Shown here in pieces: positions 1-9,416 of a stretch of 64,000 bases of DNA. The notes beneath the pieces are model-generated. The model saw nothing but the letters and a program-made list of their open reading frames with translations. It was not told the DNA's origin and ran no database searches. The stretch comes from Pedobacter frigiditerrae. Lineage in GTDB: Bacteria > Bacteroidota > Bacteroidia > Sphingobacteriales > Sphingobacteriaceae. The position numbers and the translations under genes were made by a program. The DNA lies in assembly GCF_032678705.1 (NCBI RefSeq), contig NZ_JAVTSS010000001.1:1922001-1986000 (forward strand), read 5' to 3'. The stretch's first letter is position 1. The number at the start of each line of letters is the position of its first letter.

Positions 1-81
1 AAGGCCGAAAACCCTTGCAATGGCGAAACTGCCTTAGAGACAATGAAGTTATTAGATGCTTTTACTCAAAAACAAAGCTAA
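1..81 (+). CDS. C-terminal fragment of an upstream gene (window-edge partial)
   Basis: Frame 1 is open from the first base to TAA at 79-81 and reads as 26 residues ending in LLDAFTQKQS. The stop lies 11 bases before the ATG at 93 of the next gene, which is the spacing expected for two genes in one operon. The tail with its NPCNGETALETM stretch resembles the C-terminus of Gfo/Idh/MocA-type oxidoreductases, but this is a weak resemblance over very few residues. The beginning of the gene lies outside the window. Confidence 0.55.
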   Translation, partial: KAENPCNGETALETMKLLDAFTQKQS

Positions 82-92
82 ATCATATAGCT

Positions 93-1202
93 ATGGATCA
101 AAACTGGTATTTATTTGATGGAAGTGAAACTTTAGACACGCCTTCATTGGTGATCTATCCACAGCGTGTATTACGTAATATCAAATTACTCAAAAACACC
201 ATATCGGGTATTGAAATTTATCCGCATGTTAAAACGCATAAATCTACGGAGATTACCAAGATACTAATGAGTGAGGGGATTAACTCTTTTAAATGCGCCA
301 CCATTACAGAGTCAGAAATGTTGGGGAAGACTGGCGCTGTTAAGGCCCTATTGGCTTACCAACCGACGAAATTAAAACTACAGCGATTAATCCAGTTGAT
401 TAAAAAATATCCACAAACTAAATACTCTTGTTTAGTGGATAATATCAAATCAGCTCAGCTAATCTCAAACATTGCTCAAGAAAACGGTTTAAAGATTCCT
501 GTTTTCATCGACTTAAATGTAGGGATGAACAGAACTGGAATTCAGCCAGCAAATGCTTTTAATTTATTTATCGAATTGCAAGATTTAAAAGGTATTGAAT
601 TTGCGGGTGTACACGCTTATGATGGACATAGAAATGAAGTAGTCTTAGACGAAAGAACTAAACAAGTTGAAACAAGCTTTGAACTTGTAGAAAAACTCAG
701 GAACAGTATTGAAACTGCAGGTTTTCCCTTCCCAAAGTTAATTGCAGGCGGCTCTCCTACTTTTGCCATTCACGCTAAACGTAAAAATGTAGCGGTTAGT
801 CCGGGTACATTTGTGTTTTGGGACAAAGCTTATCGCGAACAAATAACAGAACATCAATTCGAGTTTGCAGCGTTAATTTTAACCAGAGTAATTTCCTTAC
901 CAGCAAAAGATAAAATTTGCCTAGACCTCGGTTATAAAGGCGTTGCAGCAGAAAAAGACTTATCACAACGTGTGCAACTCTTGAATGCACCCGATTTGAT
1001 TCCTTATAGCCATAGCGAAGAACACTTAGTGATGCAAGTTAAGGAAAGTCATTCTTATCAAATCGGCGATTTATTTTATGCATTGCCAGCGCACATTTGT
1101 CCTAGTGTAGCTTTGTACAATCGTGCTTACACAGTGGTGGATGGTAAACTACATCAGCCTTGGTTAATTAACGCTAGGGATCATGATCTGTATGAAGATT
1201 AG
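93..1202 (+). CDS. D-threonine aldolase / D-serine dehydratase-like PLP enzyme
   Basis: This 369-residue protein belongs to the alanine-racemase-fold (fold type III) PLP enzymes that act on D-amino acids. The PLP lysine is K47 in the segment YPHVKTHK, which matches the xPHxKTHK signature of D-threonine aldolases and eukaryotic-type D-serine dehydratases. Near the C-terminus, ALPAHICPS contains the H-x-C pair that binds the divalent metal in this family. The ATG at 93 is chosen over the upstream ATG at 15 because the extra 26 residues overlap the end of the preceding gene and do not resemble the family. The protein should be cytosolic. Whether it cleaves D-threonine or deaminates D-serine cannot be decided from the sequence. 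Confidence 0.85.
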   Translation: MDQNWYLFDGSETLDTPSLVIYPQRVLRNIKLLKNTISGIEIYPHVKTHKSTEITKILMSEGINSFKCATITESEMLGKTGAVKALLAYQPTKLKLQRLIQLIKKYPQTKYSCLVDNIKSAQLISNIAQENGLKIPVFIDLNVGMNRTGIQPANAFNLFIELQDLKGIEFAGVHAYDGHRNEVVLDERTKQVETSFELVEKLRNSIETAGFPFPKLIAGGSPTFAIHAKRKNVAVSPGTFVFWDKAYREQITEHQFEFAALILTRVISLPAKDKICLDLGYKGVAAEKDLSQRVQLLNAPDLIPYSHSEEHLVMQVKESHSYQIGDLFYALPAHICPSVALYNRAYTVVDGKLHQPWLINARDHDLYED

Positions 1203-1301
1203 TTTAACATGTCCAAAAGCAAATTCATTTTTATTCCAAGCAATTGCAAACCCCCTTACTTATGATTTTCAAATTATCAAAATGCTGTTAGGATGATCAA
1301 A

Positions 1302-3008
1302 TTATGTATTATTCGCTATTTCTTTAATAATATTGTCTAGCTCTTTTGATGATTCACAAAGAATAGCCAACAACTCTTTCTGTTCTTCGCTAAGGTCGCT
1401 GGTATTTAATAGTTCAACTATCGACATCATTCTTGCTAAAGGTGCCCTTACCACATGAGATTGCATCCAGCTAATTTCTTTTAGCTTTTTGTTTTGAGAT
1501 TTAATTTGTTCTACATATCGGTATTGCTCGCTAACATCACGCTGTATACTAATCCACCTAACCAATTCTCCATCTTCACCAAAAACCGGACTAAGACTAA
1601 TGCTCACATGATAACTATCTCCAGCCTTTGTATAATTAATCAGTTCTACCTTGGTTGCCGTTCTCGATGCGACAGCATTTTCTAACTTGATTAATTCTTT
1701 TTGCTTACTATTAGAACCATGCAAAATATCTGGTGCACTTCCTATTAATTCCTCTTTTGTATAACCAGACATATCTACCATGGCTTGGTTCACATAAATA
1801 ATTAAAGGTTTAGATTCGGATGCATCTGTAATGAGTACGCCATCTGAGGTATTAATTACCACAGACTCCAGTAGCTTAGACCATTCTTCTTCTCTTTTTC
1901 TGGAGGTAATATCTTGCATAGCCCCAATCATCCTATAAGCTTTACCTTCTTCATCGACAGTGATAAATCCCCTATCATAAAAATTCCGATAAATACCATC
2001 TCCACAAAGAAAACGATACTCTTCTGTCCAACGCGGAATTTTATTTGAGATATGATGATCCAACTTTAACAGTACCCTTTCCCTATCTTGAGGATGTATG
2101 AGCTTTTTCCACCATGTGAGACTAGTAGTTGCGCCTACCTTATACTTTAAAATTCCTTTCAAAGCCTTATTCCATAATATCTTATCATTCACTAAATCAC
2201 AATCCCAAATTACATCACTTGTTGCTTTAGAAACTATATTGTATCGCTCTATATTCTCCGCTACTAATTGATCGGCCCTAATTCTTTCGGTGATATCTTT
2301 AGAAGTGCAAACTATTCCTCCAACCGCAGGATCATCAAAAAGATTAGTAGCCCTTGTTTCTATCCATAGCCAACCACCAGCAATGTCTTTATAACGATAG
2401 GGCGACAATTGAATATTTTTCTTATCCCATATCTGATTTGCTTCCTTTCCCAATCTTTCAACATCATCTCTGTGAACAAAGTCGAAAGCCTTTTTGCCAA
2501 TAAAAAACTCTGGAGCTACGCCGAATACCCTTTGCGAAGCAGGACTAACATATTTATACCTAAATTCTTCATCAATAATAGTAATCATATCTGAACCATC
2601 CTGTACCAATGCTTTAAACCTGCGTTCTGTTGCCAATAACGTTTGCTGGGCTTCTATTTTTTCGGTCATATTCATTGCCATGACAACACGAGCTGCTTTG
2701 CCATCAAATGTGATCTTGCTACTGGCAATTTGAACATAAATCACTTCTCCCTTTTTAGTAAAATGCCTAAAAACATTGTTAAAGAATAAGCCGCTGATCG
2801 AATTTTCCCTAACGATATTGAACAATTCTTCTTTATCTTCTTCAGGCCGTATATCATTTATGCCCATTGCTAAAAATTCCTCACGAGTGTAACCATATTC
2901 GGCAATTGCGGCTAGATTAACATCTAAGAAATTAAGATTATCAACATCAAAAACCCACATAGGAACTGGAGAAAGCCAAAAAAGGTTATACAAATCGTTG
3001 TTCTTCAT
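1302..3008 (-). CDS. Multi-PAS signalling protein with HisKA-type C-terminus but no ATPase domain
   Basis: The 568-residue soluble protein carries four or five PAS/PAC modules in series. The first starts at about residue 10 with SPVPMWVFD, and recurring PAC-type endings such as MTEKIEAQ, DITERIRA and DITSRKRE close the modules. The last 60 residues read ISWMQSHVVRAPLARM, which is the H-box of a histidine kinase with the candidate phospho-His at H518. The chain then stops after the second dimerisation helix. No N, G1 or G2 boxes follow, so it cannot phosphorylate itself by the usual mechanism. It is transcribed divergently from a shorter paralogue at 3228 with the same N-terminal PAS and the same ending. 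It may dimerise with, or accept phosphate from, another kinase; the role is inferred. Confidence 0.85.
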   Translation of the reverse strand: MKNNDLYNLFWLSPVPMWVFDVDNLNFLDVNLAAIAEYGYTREEFLAMGINDIRPEEDKEELFNIVRENSISGLFFNNVFRHFTKKGEVIYVQIASSKITFDGKAARVVMAMNMTEKIEAQQTLLATERRFKALVQDGSDMITIIDEEFRYKYVSPASQRVFGVAPEFFIGKKAFDFVHRDDVERLGKEANQIWDKKNIQLSPYRYKDIAGGWLWIETRATNLFDDPAVGGIVCTSKDITERIRADQLVAENIERYNIVSKATSDVIWDCDLVNDKILWNKALKGILKYKVGATTSLTWWKKLIHPQDRERVLLKLDHHISNKIPRWTEEYRFLCGDGIYRNFYDRGFITVDEEGKAYRMIGAMQDITSRKREEEWSKLLESVVINTSDGVLITDASESKPLIIYVNQAMVDMSGYTKEELIGSAPDILHGSNSKQKELIKLENAVASRTATKVELINYTKAGDSYHVSISLSPVFGEDGELVRWISIQRDVSEQYRYVEQIKSQNKKLKEISWMQSHVVRAPLARMMSIVELLNTSDLSEEQKELLAILCESSKELDNIIKEIANNT

Positions 3009-3227
3009 AAGATTTAGACTTAATTGGCAACCCCATTTATATTTGGTTATTTATAAAACTATGGAGGTCTTATAAAATTAAATGTTATAACATTCATTTC
3101 AAAGAATAGTTTCAAAAGCACCATCTTTCACCCTTCATCTTTCAGCCTTCAGAACTTTCATGAATTCCAATTATTTCTCTTTCATTTTTTTTTCCTAAAT
3201 TCAATTCCAAATCCCAAGCAGCTCAAT

Positions 3228-4202
3228 ATGAACGAACCTCTTCTCCCTCAAAATGAGGATGATGTTTACACTTATGGCAACTACCATAAAATCATTGAAG
3301 AAAGTCCTGTTCCGATGTATATTTTTGATTTGCAATCATTAGAATTTTTAGAAGTAAACAAGGCTGCCTTAGTTCAATATGGCTATGAGAAAGCCGAATT
3401 CCTTACCCTTCTTGCCACTCAAATAAGGCCAAAAGAGGAGGTTAATTCTTTAAAAGTAGCCATCCAAGATTTTCATCATACCTACTATGATTTTGGTAAC
3501 TGGAAACACCTCAGGAAAAATGGTGAAACTTTTTTTGTACACATTTATGCGCATGGTACAATTTATAAAGGGAGAAAAGCTCAATTTGTAATGGCCATAG
3601 ATATTGATCAGAAGGTAGAGGCACAGAAAGAGCTTTTAGAAAAGAATGCAGAAATAGAAGACATTCTGGAAAGTATTACCGATGGATTTTATGCGATGAA
3701 TGAAAAATGGGAGGTTACCTATATCAACAAGGAAGCAGAGCGGATATTAGCCTGTAAAAGAGAAGATTTGATTGGTAGGAACATCTGGGAATTTTTTCCA
3801 GATGTTAAAGAATCAGCTATTTATGCGGAGTTTGAGCGTGCCATGCAACAAAAGGTAAGTAGCCATTTCGAAACACTTCTTGCACCACTTGGCGTTTGGG
3901 CATCCATCAGCATATACCCGAAAAAAGATGGTCTATCTGTTTATTTTGTTGACATTACCACGCAGCAAAAGCATACGCAGATGATAGAAAAGCAAAATGA
4001 GCAATTAAAAAAAATATCTTGGTTACAATCTCATGAAGTTCGTGCACCTCTATCCAATATTTTAGGTTTAATTCAATTGCTTAACAAGGATGGACTACCT
4101 GACAACGAACAACTAGAAATTATCAAACTACTTAATAACGCCGCCACAAAATTAGATGGTGTAGTAAAAAACATTAGCGACCAAGCAAATATTGAAGAGT
4201 AA
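3228..4202 (+). CDS. PAS-PAS protein with HisKA-type C-terminus but no ATPase domain
   Basis: This 324-residue protein is a shorter paralogue of the divergent gene that starts at 3008. The N-terminal PAS (about residues 20-130, ESPVPMYIFD) aligns with the first PAS of that gene. A second PAS occupies about residues 140-245. The C-terminus has the H-box ISWLQSHEVRAPLSNILG with H269 as the candidate phosphorylation site and ends about 55 residues later, with no catalytic ATP-binding domain. The 219-bp gap to the divergent gene probably holds both promoters, so the two genes are likely expressed together. The shared architecture in both genes suggests a conserved family and not an accidental truncation. 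Confidence 0.85.
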   Translation: MNEPLLPQNEDDVYTYGNYHKIIEESPVPMYIFDLQSLEFLEVNKAALVQYGYEKAEFLTLLATQIRPKEEVNSLKVAIQDFHHTYYDFGNWKHLRKNGETFFVHIYAHGTIYKGRKAQFVMAIDIDQKVEAQKELLEKNAEIEDILESITDGFYAMNEKWEVTYINKEAERILACKREDLIGRNIWEFFPDVKESAIYAEFERAMQQKVSSHFETLLAPLGVWASISIYPKKDGLSVYFVDITTQQKHTQMIEKQNEQLKKISWLQSHEVRAPLSNILGLIQLLNKDGLPDNEQLEIIKLLNNAATKLDGVVKNISDQANIEE

Positions 4203-4325
4203 CCGCTATTAACGATTAATTTTAACACCGAGAGCACTGAGTTTCCACAGAGAACATTGGGTAATGTAGATATTCTTTAGTCTTTTAGCTTTCTTTCGGA
4301 CTTCCCAACTCAACATCTCCACAAC
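4203..4325. repeat. Dispersed pyrimidine-rich spacer repeat, copy 1
   Basis: This spacer holds a stretch reading GTAATGTAGATATTCTTT followed by CTTTTAGCTTTC and a C/T/A-rich run ending CCCCATCTCA. The same order of words occurs at 13031-13145, again directly downstream of a minus-strand stop codon. On the transcribed strand the tract is purine-rich. Confidence 0.6.
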
Positions 4326-5591
4326 TCACATCCCCATCTCAATCGTAAACCTCGTATCATTAACGGCAATCGTTTTTAAAGAGAAATCAAATCCATGATT
4401 CAAGAGAATCTCGCGAACTAGCGTTAAGCCTATACCCTGTCCATCTTTTTTAGTGCTAAAAAACGGACTAAATAATTGCTCTGTATTTTCCTCAGAGATG
4501 CCTTTACCATTATCTGCAATGGTGAGATTTCGTTTTATCGGATCAAGGTTGATTTTAATGACACCTTTACTATCGATAGATTCAATTGCATTTTTAACAA
4601 TATTGATTAACGCTTGCTCCATTTGTTCAACATCCGCAGCAATAATGAAACTAATAGGCAAATCAAGCTCAAAATTTATGTTTTTCTCATTGGCAGGAAA
4701 ATACATCAGCTCTGCTACAGATTTAAGTAACGTTGTCAAATCAATCTTTTTGAGGTTAGCTTGGGGCAACTTAACCAAATCAGCAAAGTTGCGCATGAAT
4801 ACATTTAAGTTTTGGTTTCTATCCACAGCAACCAACATCGCATTCTTGAGCATGGCATCTGCTTCGTTTATCCAAAGCGACTGATGAGACAAGGCAGAAT
4901 TGATGATAGAGTTTACAGGTCCAACGGTATTGTTAACCTCATGGGCCATCATCCTGATTACCTTGCTGTACACATTCTTTTCTGCTTCAAAGATTTCTGC
5001 TGTCACCTCTTCTATCATGATAAAGATTCGCTCAAACCCAGTATCAATAAATTTAGATTTCTGGATTTTAAAGGTTTGTAGTCCGTTAGCCCTTAACATT
5101 TTAGCGCTACCAGTTTTCATTTCGTAAACATGATTGTCTAGTAAACCCGGAATAGCCTGTAATATCTCTCTTGCCTTCGGATTGATCTGTTTAATTTGTT
5201 TATCATAATCTAACACAATAATCCCTGTGGGAGAAGTTTGTATCAGTTTTTCTAGAAAAAAATGTTGTTCTTGTTGCCTGGTCCTTTCCGTTCTCAACTC
5301 ATCAATCATTTTATTGTAAACATCGATGAGTTCATCCACCTCTTTTTTTCCAGTAGCTAGAAACTTAACATTAAAATCTTTATCCTTTATGGCTGCAATG
5401 CCCTGTGTTAAATAAGTTAATGGGGCAATTAATTGTTTGTATAAATTAAGAGATATCAATACTGAGATAATGATGACCACCTCTACCAGCATGAACAACA
5501 ACTTGTTATGCTCAAAGATGAAGTAACTCATCACCAAGCAAACCAAGTGAAGAATAACCAAAAAGAGAATGTATTTACTCTTCAGTTTCAT
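4326..5591 (-). CDS. Membrane sensor histidine kinase (NtrY-like) paired with sigma-54 regulator
   Basis: The 421-residue protein has two N-terminal membrane helices (about residues 7-25 and 30-50), a HAMP-like linker (about 50-105), a PAS domain (about 110-190), an H-box RMMAHEVNNTVGPV around residue 215 and a C-terminal HATPase domain with N-box NIVKNAIESI, G1 DNGKGISE and G2 GQGIGLTL. It is the expected partner of the response regulator directly upstream; the two reading frames overlap by 17 bases, which suggests translational coupling. It is the last gene of the efflux operon, so the signalling pair probably controls the operon that encodes it. There is almost no extracytoplasmic loop, so the stimulus is probably sensed in the membrane or cytoplasm. 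The ligand is unknown. Confidence 0.92.
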   Translation of the reverse strand: MKLKSKYILFLVILHLVCLVMSYFIFEHNKLLFMLVEVVIIISVLISLNLYKQLIAPLTYLTQGIAAIKDKDFNVKFLATGKKEVDELIDVYNKMIDELRTERTRQQEQHFFLEKLIQTSPTGIIVLDYDKQIKQINPKAREILQAIPGLLDNHVYEMKTGSAKMLRANGLQTFKIQKSKFIDTGFERIFIMIEEVTAEIFEAEKNVYSKVIRMMAHEVNNTVGPVNSIINSALSHQSLWINEADAMLKNAMLVAVDRNQNLNVFMRNFADLVKLPQANLKKIDLTTLLKSVAELMYFPANEKNINFELDLPISFIIAADVEQMEQALINIVKNAIESIDSKGVIKINLDPIKRNLTIADNGKGISEENTEQLFSPFFSTKKDGQGIGLTLVREILLNHGFDFSLKTIAVNDTRFTIEMGM

Positions 5592-6948
5592 TGAAAGGAA
5601 TTTGATATTTCTCTAAACGACGATAAAGTGCATTTCTTGTAATGCCCAAGGAAGCTGCTGCTTTGGTAATTCTATTTTTATGAAAGTTCATAGCTTGTTT
5701 AACCATTTCGGCTTCCATTTGATCTAACGTCATGGTACCGACACCAGGCAATTTAACCTTGTCATTTTTTAATGGAGATAGGTTTAACTGCGATTGGAAA
5801 TCATCAATACTTAATTCGTCATTCGAACTGATCAACACCGTACGTTCTACCAAATTTTTTAATTGCCTAATGTTTCCTGGTAAGGGCAAAGCTTGTAACC
5901 AACGCATGGCTGGTGGAGATACGGATAAAGACGGTCGATTATAAATTTCTTTCATGTTACTTATGAAGAAATTAACCAGCAAAGGAATATCAGCCGCTCG
6001 GTCTCTTAATGCTGGCAAATGAATGCTAATCAGGTTTATCCGATATAATAAATCTTCCCTAAATGTTCCTAAACCCACCATTTCGTTCAGGTTTTTATTG
6101 GTAGCACAAACTACCCTTGTATCTACGGTTTTTGTCCTGCTGCTTCCCAGTACTTCATAGGTTCTATCTTGTAATACCCTTAACAGTTTTACCTGACTTG
6201 AGGCTTCTAAATCGCCAATCTCATCTAAAAAGATAGTCCCCTTATTGGCCATTTCAAAACGACCCATCCTATCAAAACGAGCATCGGTAAATGCACCGCG
6301 AACATGCCCAAACATTTCACTCTCAAATAGAGAAGAAGAAATACCACCCAAATTTACCTTTACAAAAGGTTTAGCAGAGCGATTGCTATTTTCATGGATT
6401 GCTTCTGCAATGAGCTCCTTCCCCGTACCACTCTCTCCTGTAATTAATACCGATGCACCAGTAGAAGCTACCCTACCGATAGTCTCTAGAATAGCCAATA
6501 AGCTGGGATCCTGACCAATAATTTGTTTGAAGTTGTATTTTTTGTCGAGTTCTTTTCTATTTCTAGCTAAGGGTTTTTCAGCATCCAATTGCAATAAGGT
6601 ATTTACCGATTGCAGCAAGTGTGTATTGTCCCAAGGTTTATTTACAAAATCATTAGCACCTAATTTCATTCCTTGTACCGCTAAGGCGATGCTTGCCCAA
6701 CCTGTAATTAAAATAACCGGAAGCGTGGTGTTAAAGGCCCTGATTTTTTTAAGTAATTCCATCCCTTCAATGCCAGATGTATCGATAGAAAAGTTGAGGT
6801 CTAAAATAACAAGCTGAGGCTTTTGAGTTTTTACTAGCTCAAAAGCCTCAGCGGCGTTACTAGCCGTAAGCACTTCATTCCCTGCTCCTTTTAAAAGCAA
6901 GGAAAGTGAAGTTCTTACCGCAATATCATCATCAATGATCAGTATCAT
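5575..6948 (-). CDS. Sigma-54-dependent response regulator (NtrC family)
   Basis: The 457-residue protein has a receiver domain (about 1-120, phospho-Asp in VILDLNFS), an AAA+ sigma-54 interaction domain (about 145-370, Walker A GESGTGKE, Walker B LDEIGDL) and a Fis-type helix-turn-helix at the end (ITKAAASLGITRNALYRR). The loop that contacts sigma-54 reads GAFTDA in place of the commoner GAFTGA, a natural variant. It sits between the second permease gene (20 bases upstream) and its kinase gene (17-base overlap). Phosphorylated regulator should activate a sigma-54 promoter, and a candidate lies at 12847-12861 before the first gene of the same operon. Confidence 0.95.
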   Translation of the reverse strand: MILIIDDDIAVRTSLSLLLKGAGNEVLTASNAAEAFELVKTQKPQLVILDLNFSIDTSGIEGMELLKKIRAFNTTLPVILITGWASIALAVQGMKLGANDFVNKPWDNTHLLQSVNTLLQLDAEKPLARNRKELDKKYNFKQIIGQDPSLLAILETIGRVASTGASVLITGESGTGKELIAEAIHENSNRSAKPFVKVNLGGISSSLFESEMFGHVRGAFTDARFDRMGRFEMANKGTIFLDEIGDLEASSQVKLLRVLQDRTYEVLGSSRTKTVDTRVVCATNKNLNEMVGLGTFREDLLYRINLISIHLPALRDRAADIPLLVNFFISNMKEIYNRPSLSVSPPAMRWLQALPLPGNIRQLKNLVERTVLISSNDELSIDDFQSQLNLSPLKNDKVKLPGVGTMTLDQMEAEMVKQAMNFHKNRITKAAASLGITRNALYRRLEKYQIPFNETEE

Positions 6949-6968
6949 ATAACAAAGTTAAGATATAA

Positions 6969-8150
6969 TTATTCTTCATGTAATGCAACTGCAGGATGTA
7001 TGCCCGCCGCTTGTTTGCCCGGATATAACGAACAGGCAAAAACCAATAAATAAATGAACAATATAGAAAGCAATATGGCAATCACATACACACTTGCTGG
7101 AATATTAAATACGTTTAACAGTGGAAACTGAACCGCAAAAAAACTACCTACAATTAAAGACATGGTGGCTAAAATCATCGCTTCCATTACCAACTGATAA
7201 GACACCGCATTCCCACTGGCACCAATCGCCCTGCGCAAACCAATTTCTCCCTTTCGTTTATTGATGTTATACCATAAAACACCAAATAAGCCTAAAGCAA
7301 CATTGATAATTAAAAAGCTGGCAATGATGATAAAAATAACCATTGGGATAATTGTAACTTCATTTTTTGAGTCACGCATTTCATCCATGTGCTCAATTTC
7401 TATTGAATTTTTCATGGTGTTTGCCATGAACTTGTAAAGCTCGCTTTCAAAAGTAGCATCAGCACTTTCACGCACTTTAACGAGGATATAACTATTGTAT
7501 TTTAAGTAACCTGTATCTAATTGGTTGAACATTGCATTACCAGCAGGCCAGAAATCGCCATTGGCTTTTAAATCTTGTACCACGCCAACAATTTTCATTT
7601 TTTCCTTGTCATCGTAATTGCCAATCAATTTTCCTACCGCCGTTTCTTTACCAAACATCTCCTTTTTCAGCGTTTCATTAATAATAACATACTTATTTTT
7701 GGTAACCGCATCTTCAGGCAAAAACCATCTTCCTTCTATTAGGTTAACATCTAATACTTTTTTGTAATCATTTCCAACCATATAATTATTCACATGATCA
7801 AACTTTTTACCATGAAAGTTTACCCCTGTACTCATGTTGCTGTTAGAGTATGGAAAATTTCCGCCGGTATAGCTTACCTCTTCTATTTGAGGCATTGCTT
7901 TTAAGGATTTGTAAAGGTTATCGTAAAATATGGCTAAGGAATCATTGTTTTTAGTCAACAAGCCATTGTCGTAATTAATAGACCATACTTTTTTATATTC
8001 AAACCCCAATGGTTTACTGTAATTCTGGTAGTAATAAGTAAGGAAGGAAAAAACCGCGAATATCACCAGAAAAGAAACCAGGATTTCGGAAAGGAACAGA
8101 AAGTTTTGCTTTCTCTTGTTCCATATTAATTTAAATAAGTGTTTAAACAT
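6969..8150 (-). CDS. MacB/FtsX-type ABC transporter permease, second subunit
   Basis: The 393-residue protein has one N-terminal membrane helix (about 18-40), a periplasmic core domain of the MacB_PCD type (about 45-270) and a C-terminal FtsX domain with three helices (about 275-390). The cytoplasmic motif RKGEIGLRRAIGAS is the coupling-helix region of MacB/FtsX permeases. It follows a second permease gene by 22 bases. The two single-permease genes plus one ATPase gene suggest a heterodimeric transmembrane unit. In this family the ATPase does mechanical work on substrate in the periplasm, which leaves through a TolC-like channel. The substrate is unknown. Confidence 0.93.
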   Translation of the reverse strand: MFKHLFKLIWNKRKQNFLFLSEILVSFLVIFAVFSFLTYYYQNYSKPLGFEYKKVWSINYDNGLLTKNNDSLAIFYDNLYKSLKAMPQIEEVSYTGGNFPYSNSNMSTGVNFHGKKFDHVNNYMVGNDYKKVLDVNLIEGRWFLPEDAVTKNKYVIINETLKKEMFGKETAVGKLIGNYDDKEKMKIVGVVQDLKANGDFWPAGNAMFNQLDTGYLKYNSYILVKVRESADATFESELYKFMANTMKNSIEIEHMDEMRDSKNEVTIIPMVIFIIIASFLIINVALGLFGVLWYNINKRKGEIGLRRAIGASGNAVSYQLVMEAMILATMSLIVGSFFAVQFPLLNVFNIPASVYVIAILLSILFIYLLVFACSLYPGKQAAGIHPAVALHEE

Positions 8151-8172
8151 AATTTTATCTTTTTAGCTGGGT

Positions 8173-9408
8173 TTATTGTGCTTTTAGTGCCTTTACTATA
8201 TTTAACTTAGACATTCTCCAAGCTGGATAAACACCCGAAATTAAACCGAAACAGATACAGGCTATCAAGCTGTAAAACAAGACCATGAAATTCATCGATA
8301 GGCGCATGTTAGAAATCAAGTTTGCGTCATTAATGAGATAAATGGCCAGAAAAGAGAATAGCAGACCAATAAATCCTCCCAAAAAAGTAAGGATTAAGTT
8401 TTCTACGATGAATTGATAAACCAAGGTTTTAGACGAAGCGCCAAAAGCTTTACGCACCCCTATTTCCGAGGAACGCTCTAAAATTCTAGTGATGTTAATG
8501 TTTACCAAGTTGATGGTTGGCAGCAATAAAAACAACAGCACAAATACGCTTAAGATAGATACAACTACAGTTAAACCATTGTTAGTTCCATCACCAGCAA
8601 TCCTTCTGGTCATACTGGCAAAAAATGAATCGGCATTGCTATATACCTTGTCAAAGTCTTTCGGTATGGGAACTCTTTTCATCATCTGGTCAAATTCCTT
8701 TTGCATTTTAGGTACATCAGCCTTGCTTTTTGCCAAAAGAACAGCATTATAACCGCCCATTAACTCTGGTCTTTTATAGTTTTCTTTAGATACGGTATAA
8801 GGCAAATACATATCGCCTGCAAAGTTGTAAAGTGTTTCTGATACATTTTCTACCACCCCAATTACCCTGTAATTCACATTATCTGCTGAAATGTATTGAC
8901 CCACTACCGTTTTCGCATCACCGAAATAAGCTGTTTTTGTTTCTTCAGAAATGACCGCCACTTTTTCGGCATTGTTTATTTCTTGTTGCCCAAAAGGTTT
9001 TCCTTCCAGGAATTTGTATTCGAGTACATTCCAATAATCGGCATTGGTATATTTATACTTAATCACAATCTTTTTATTGTTTACATAAGCATTCGATGCC
9101 TTTGCATTAGTAGAAATAGCCATTTTCTCTATCGTTTTTAAGGTAGATACATAATGGTCGAAAAAATAATAAGAAACATCACTCCTGTTTAACCAACCTT
9201 CCTTGGTGTTTTTAAACTCCATTGTTGCCACATATAAGGAACGTTCTCTTTTGTAATCTGGGTAATCAGGACTGATCACTTTATCCATGAAAGCGGTAGC
9301 CACCATTAAAATGGTAAGGGTAAAGCTGATACCGAACAAGCTGATGAAAGTGAAGAATTTTCTTCGCTTGAGCACAGCAATGGCAATTTTAAAATAGTTT
9401 TTTAACAT
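8173..9408 (-). CDS. MacB/FtsX-type ABC transporter permease, first subunit
   Basis: The 411-residue protein has the same plan as its neighbour: an N-terminal helix (about 18-40), a MacB_PCD periplasmic domain, and a C-terminal FtsX domain with three helices. The motif RSSEIGVRKAFGASSKTL marks the coupling helix. It begins 8 bases after the ATPase gene ends and precedes the second permease by 22 bases, so all three are in one transcript. It probably pairs with the second permease at 6969-8150. Two-permease arrangements of this type are common in Bacteroidota. Confidence 0.93.
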   Translation of the reverse strand: MLKNYFKIAIAVLKRRKFFTFISLFGISFTLTILMVATAFMDKVISPDYPDYKRERSLYVATMEFKNTKEGWLNRSDVSYYFFDHYVSTLKTIEKMAISTNAKASNAYVNNKKIVIKYKYTNADYWNVLEYKFLEGKPFGQQEINNAEKVAVISEETKTAYFGDAKTVVGQYISADNVNYRVIGVVENVSETLYNFAGDMYLPYTVSKENYKRPELMGGYNAVLLAKSKADVPKMQKEFDQMMKRVPIPKDFDKVYSNADSFFASMTRRIAGDGTNNGLTVVVSILSVFVLLFLLLPTINLVNINITRILERSSEIGVRKAFGASSKTLVYQFIVENLILTFLGGFIGLLFSFLAIYLINDANLISNMRLSMNFMVLFYSLIACICFGLISGVYPAWRMSKLNIVKALKAQ

Positions 9409-9416
9409 GGCTGTAT

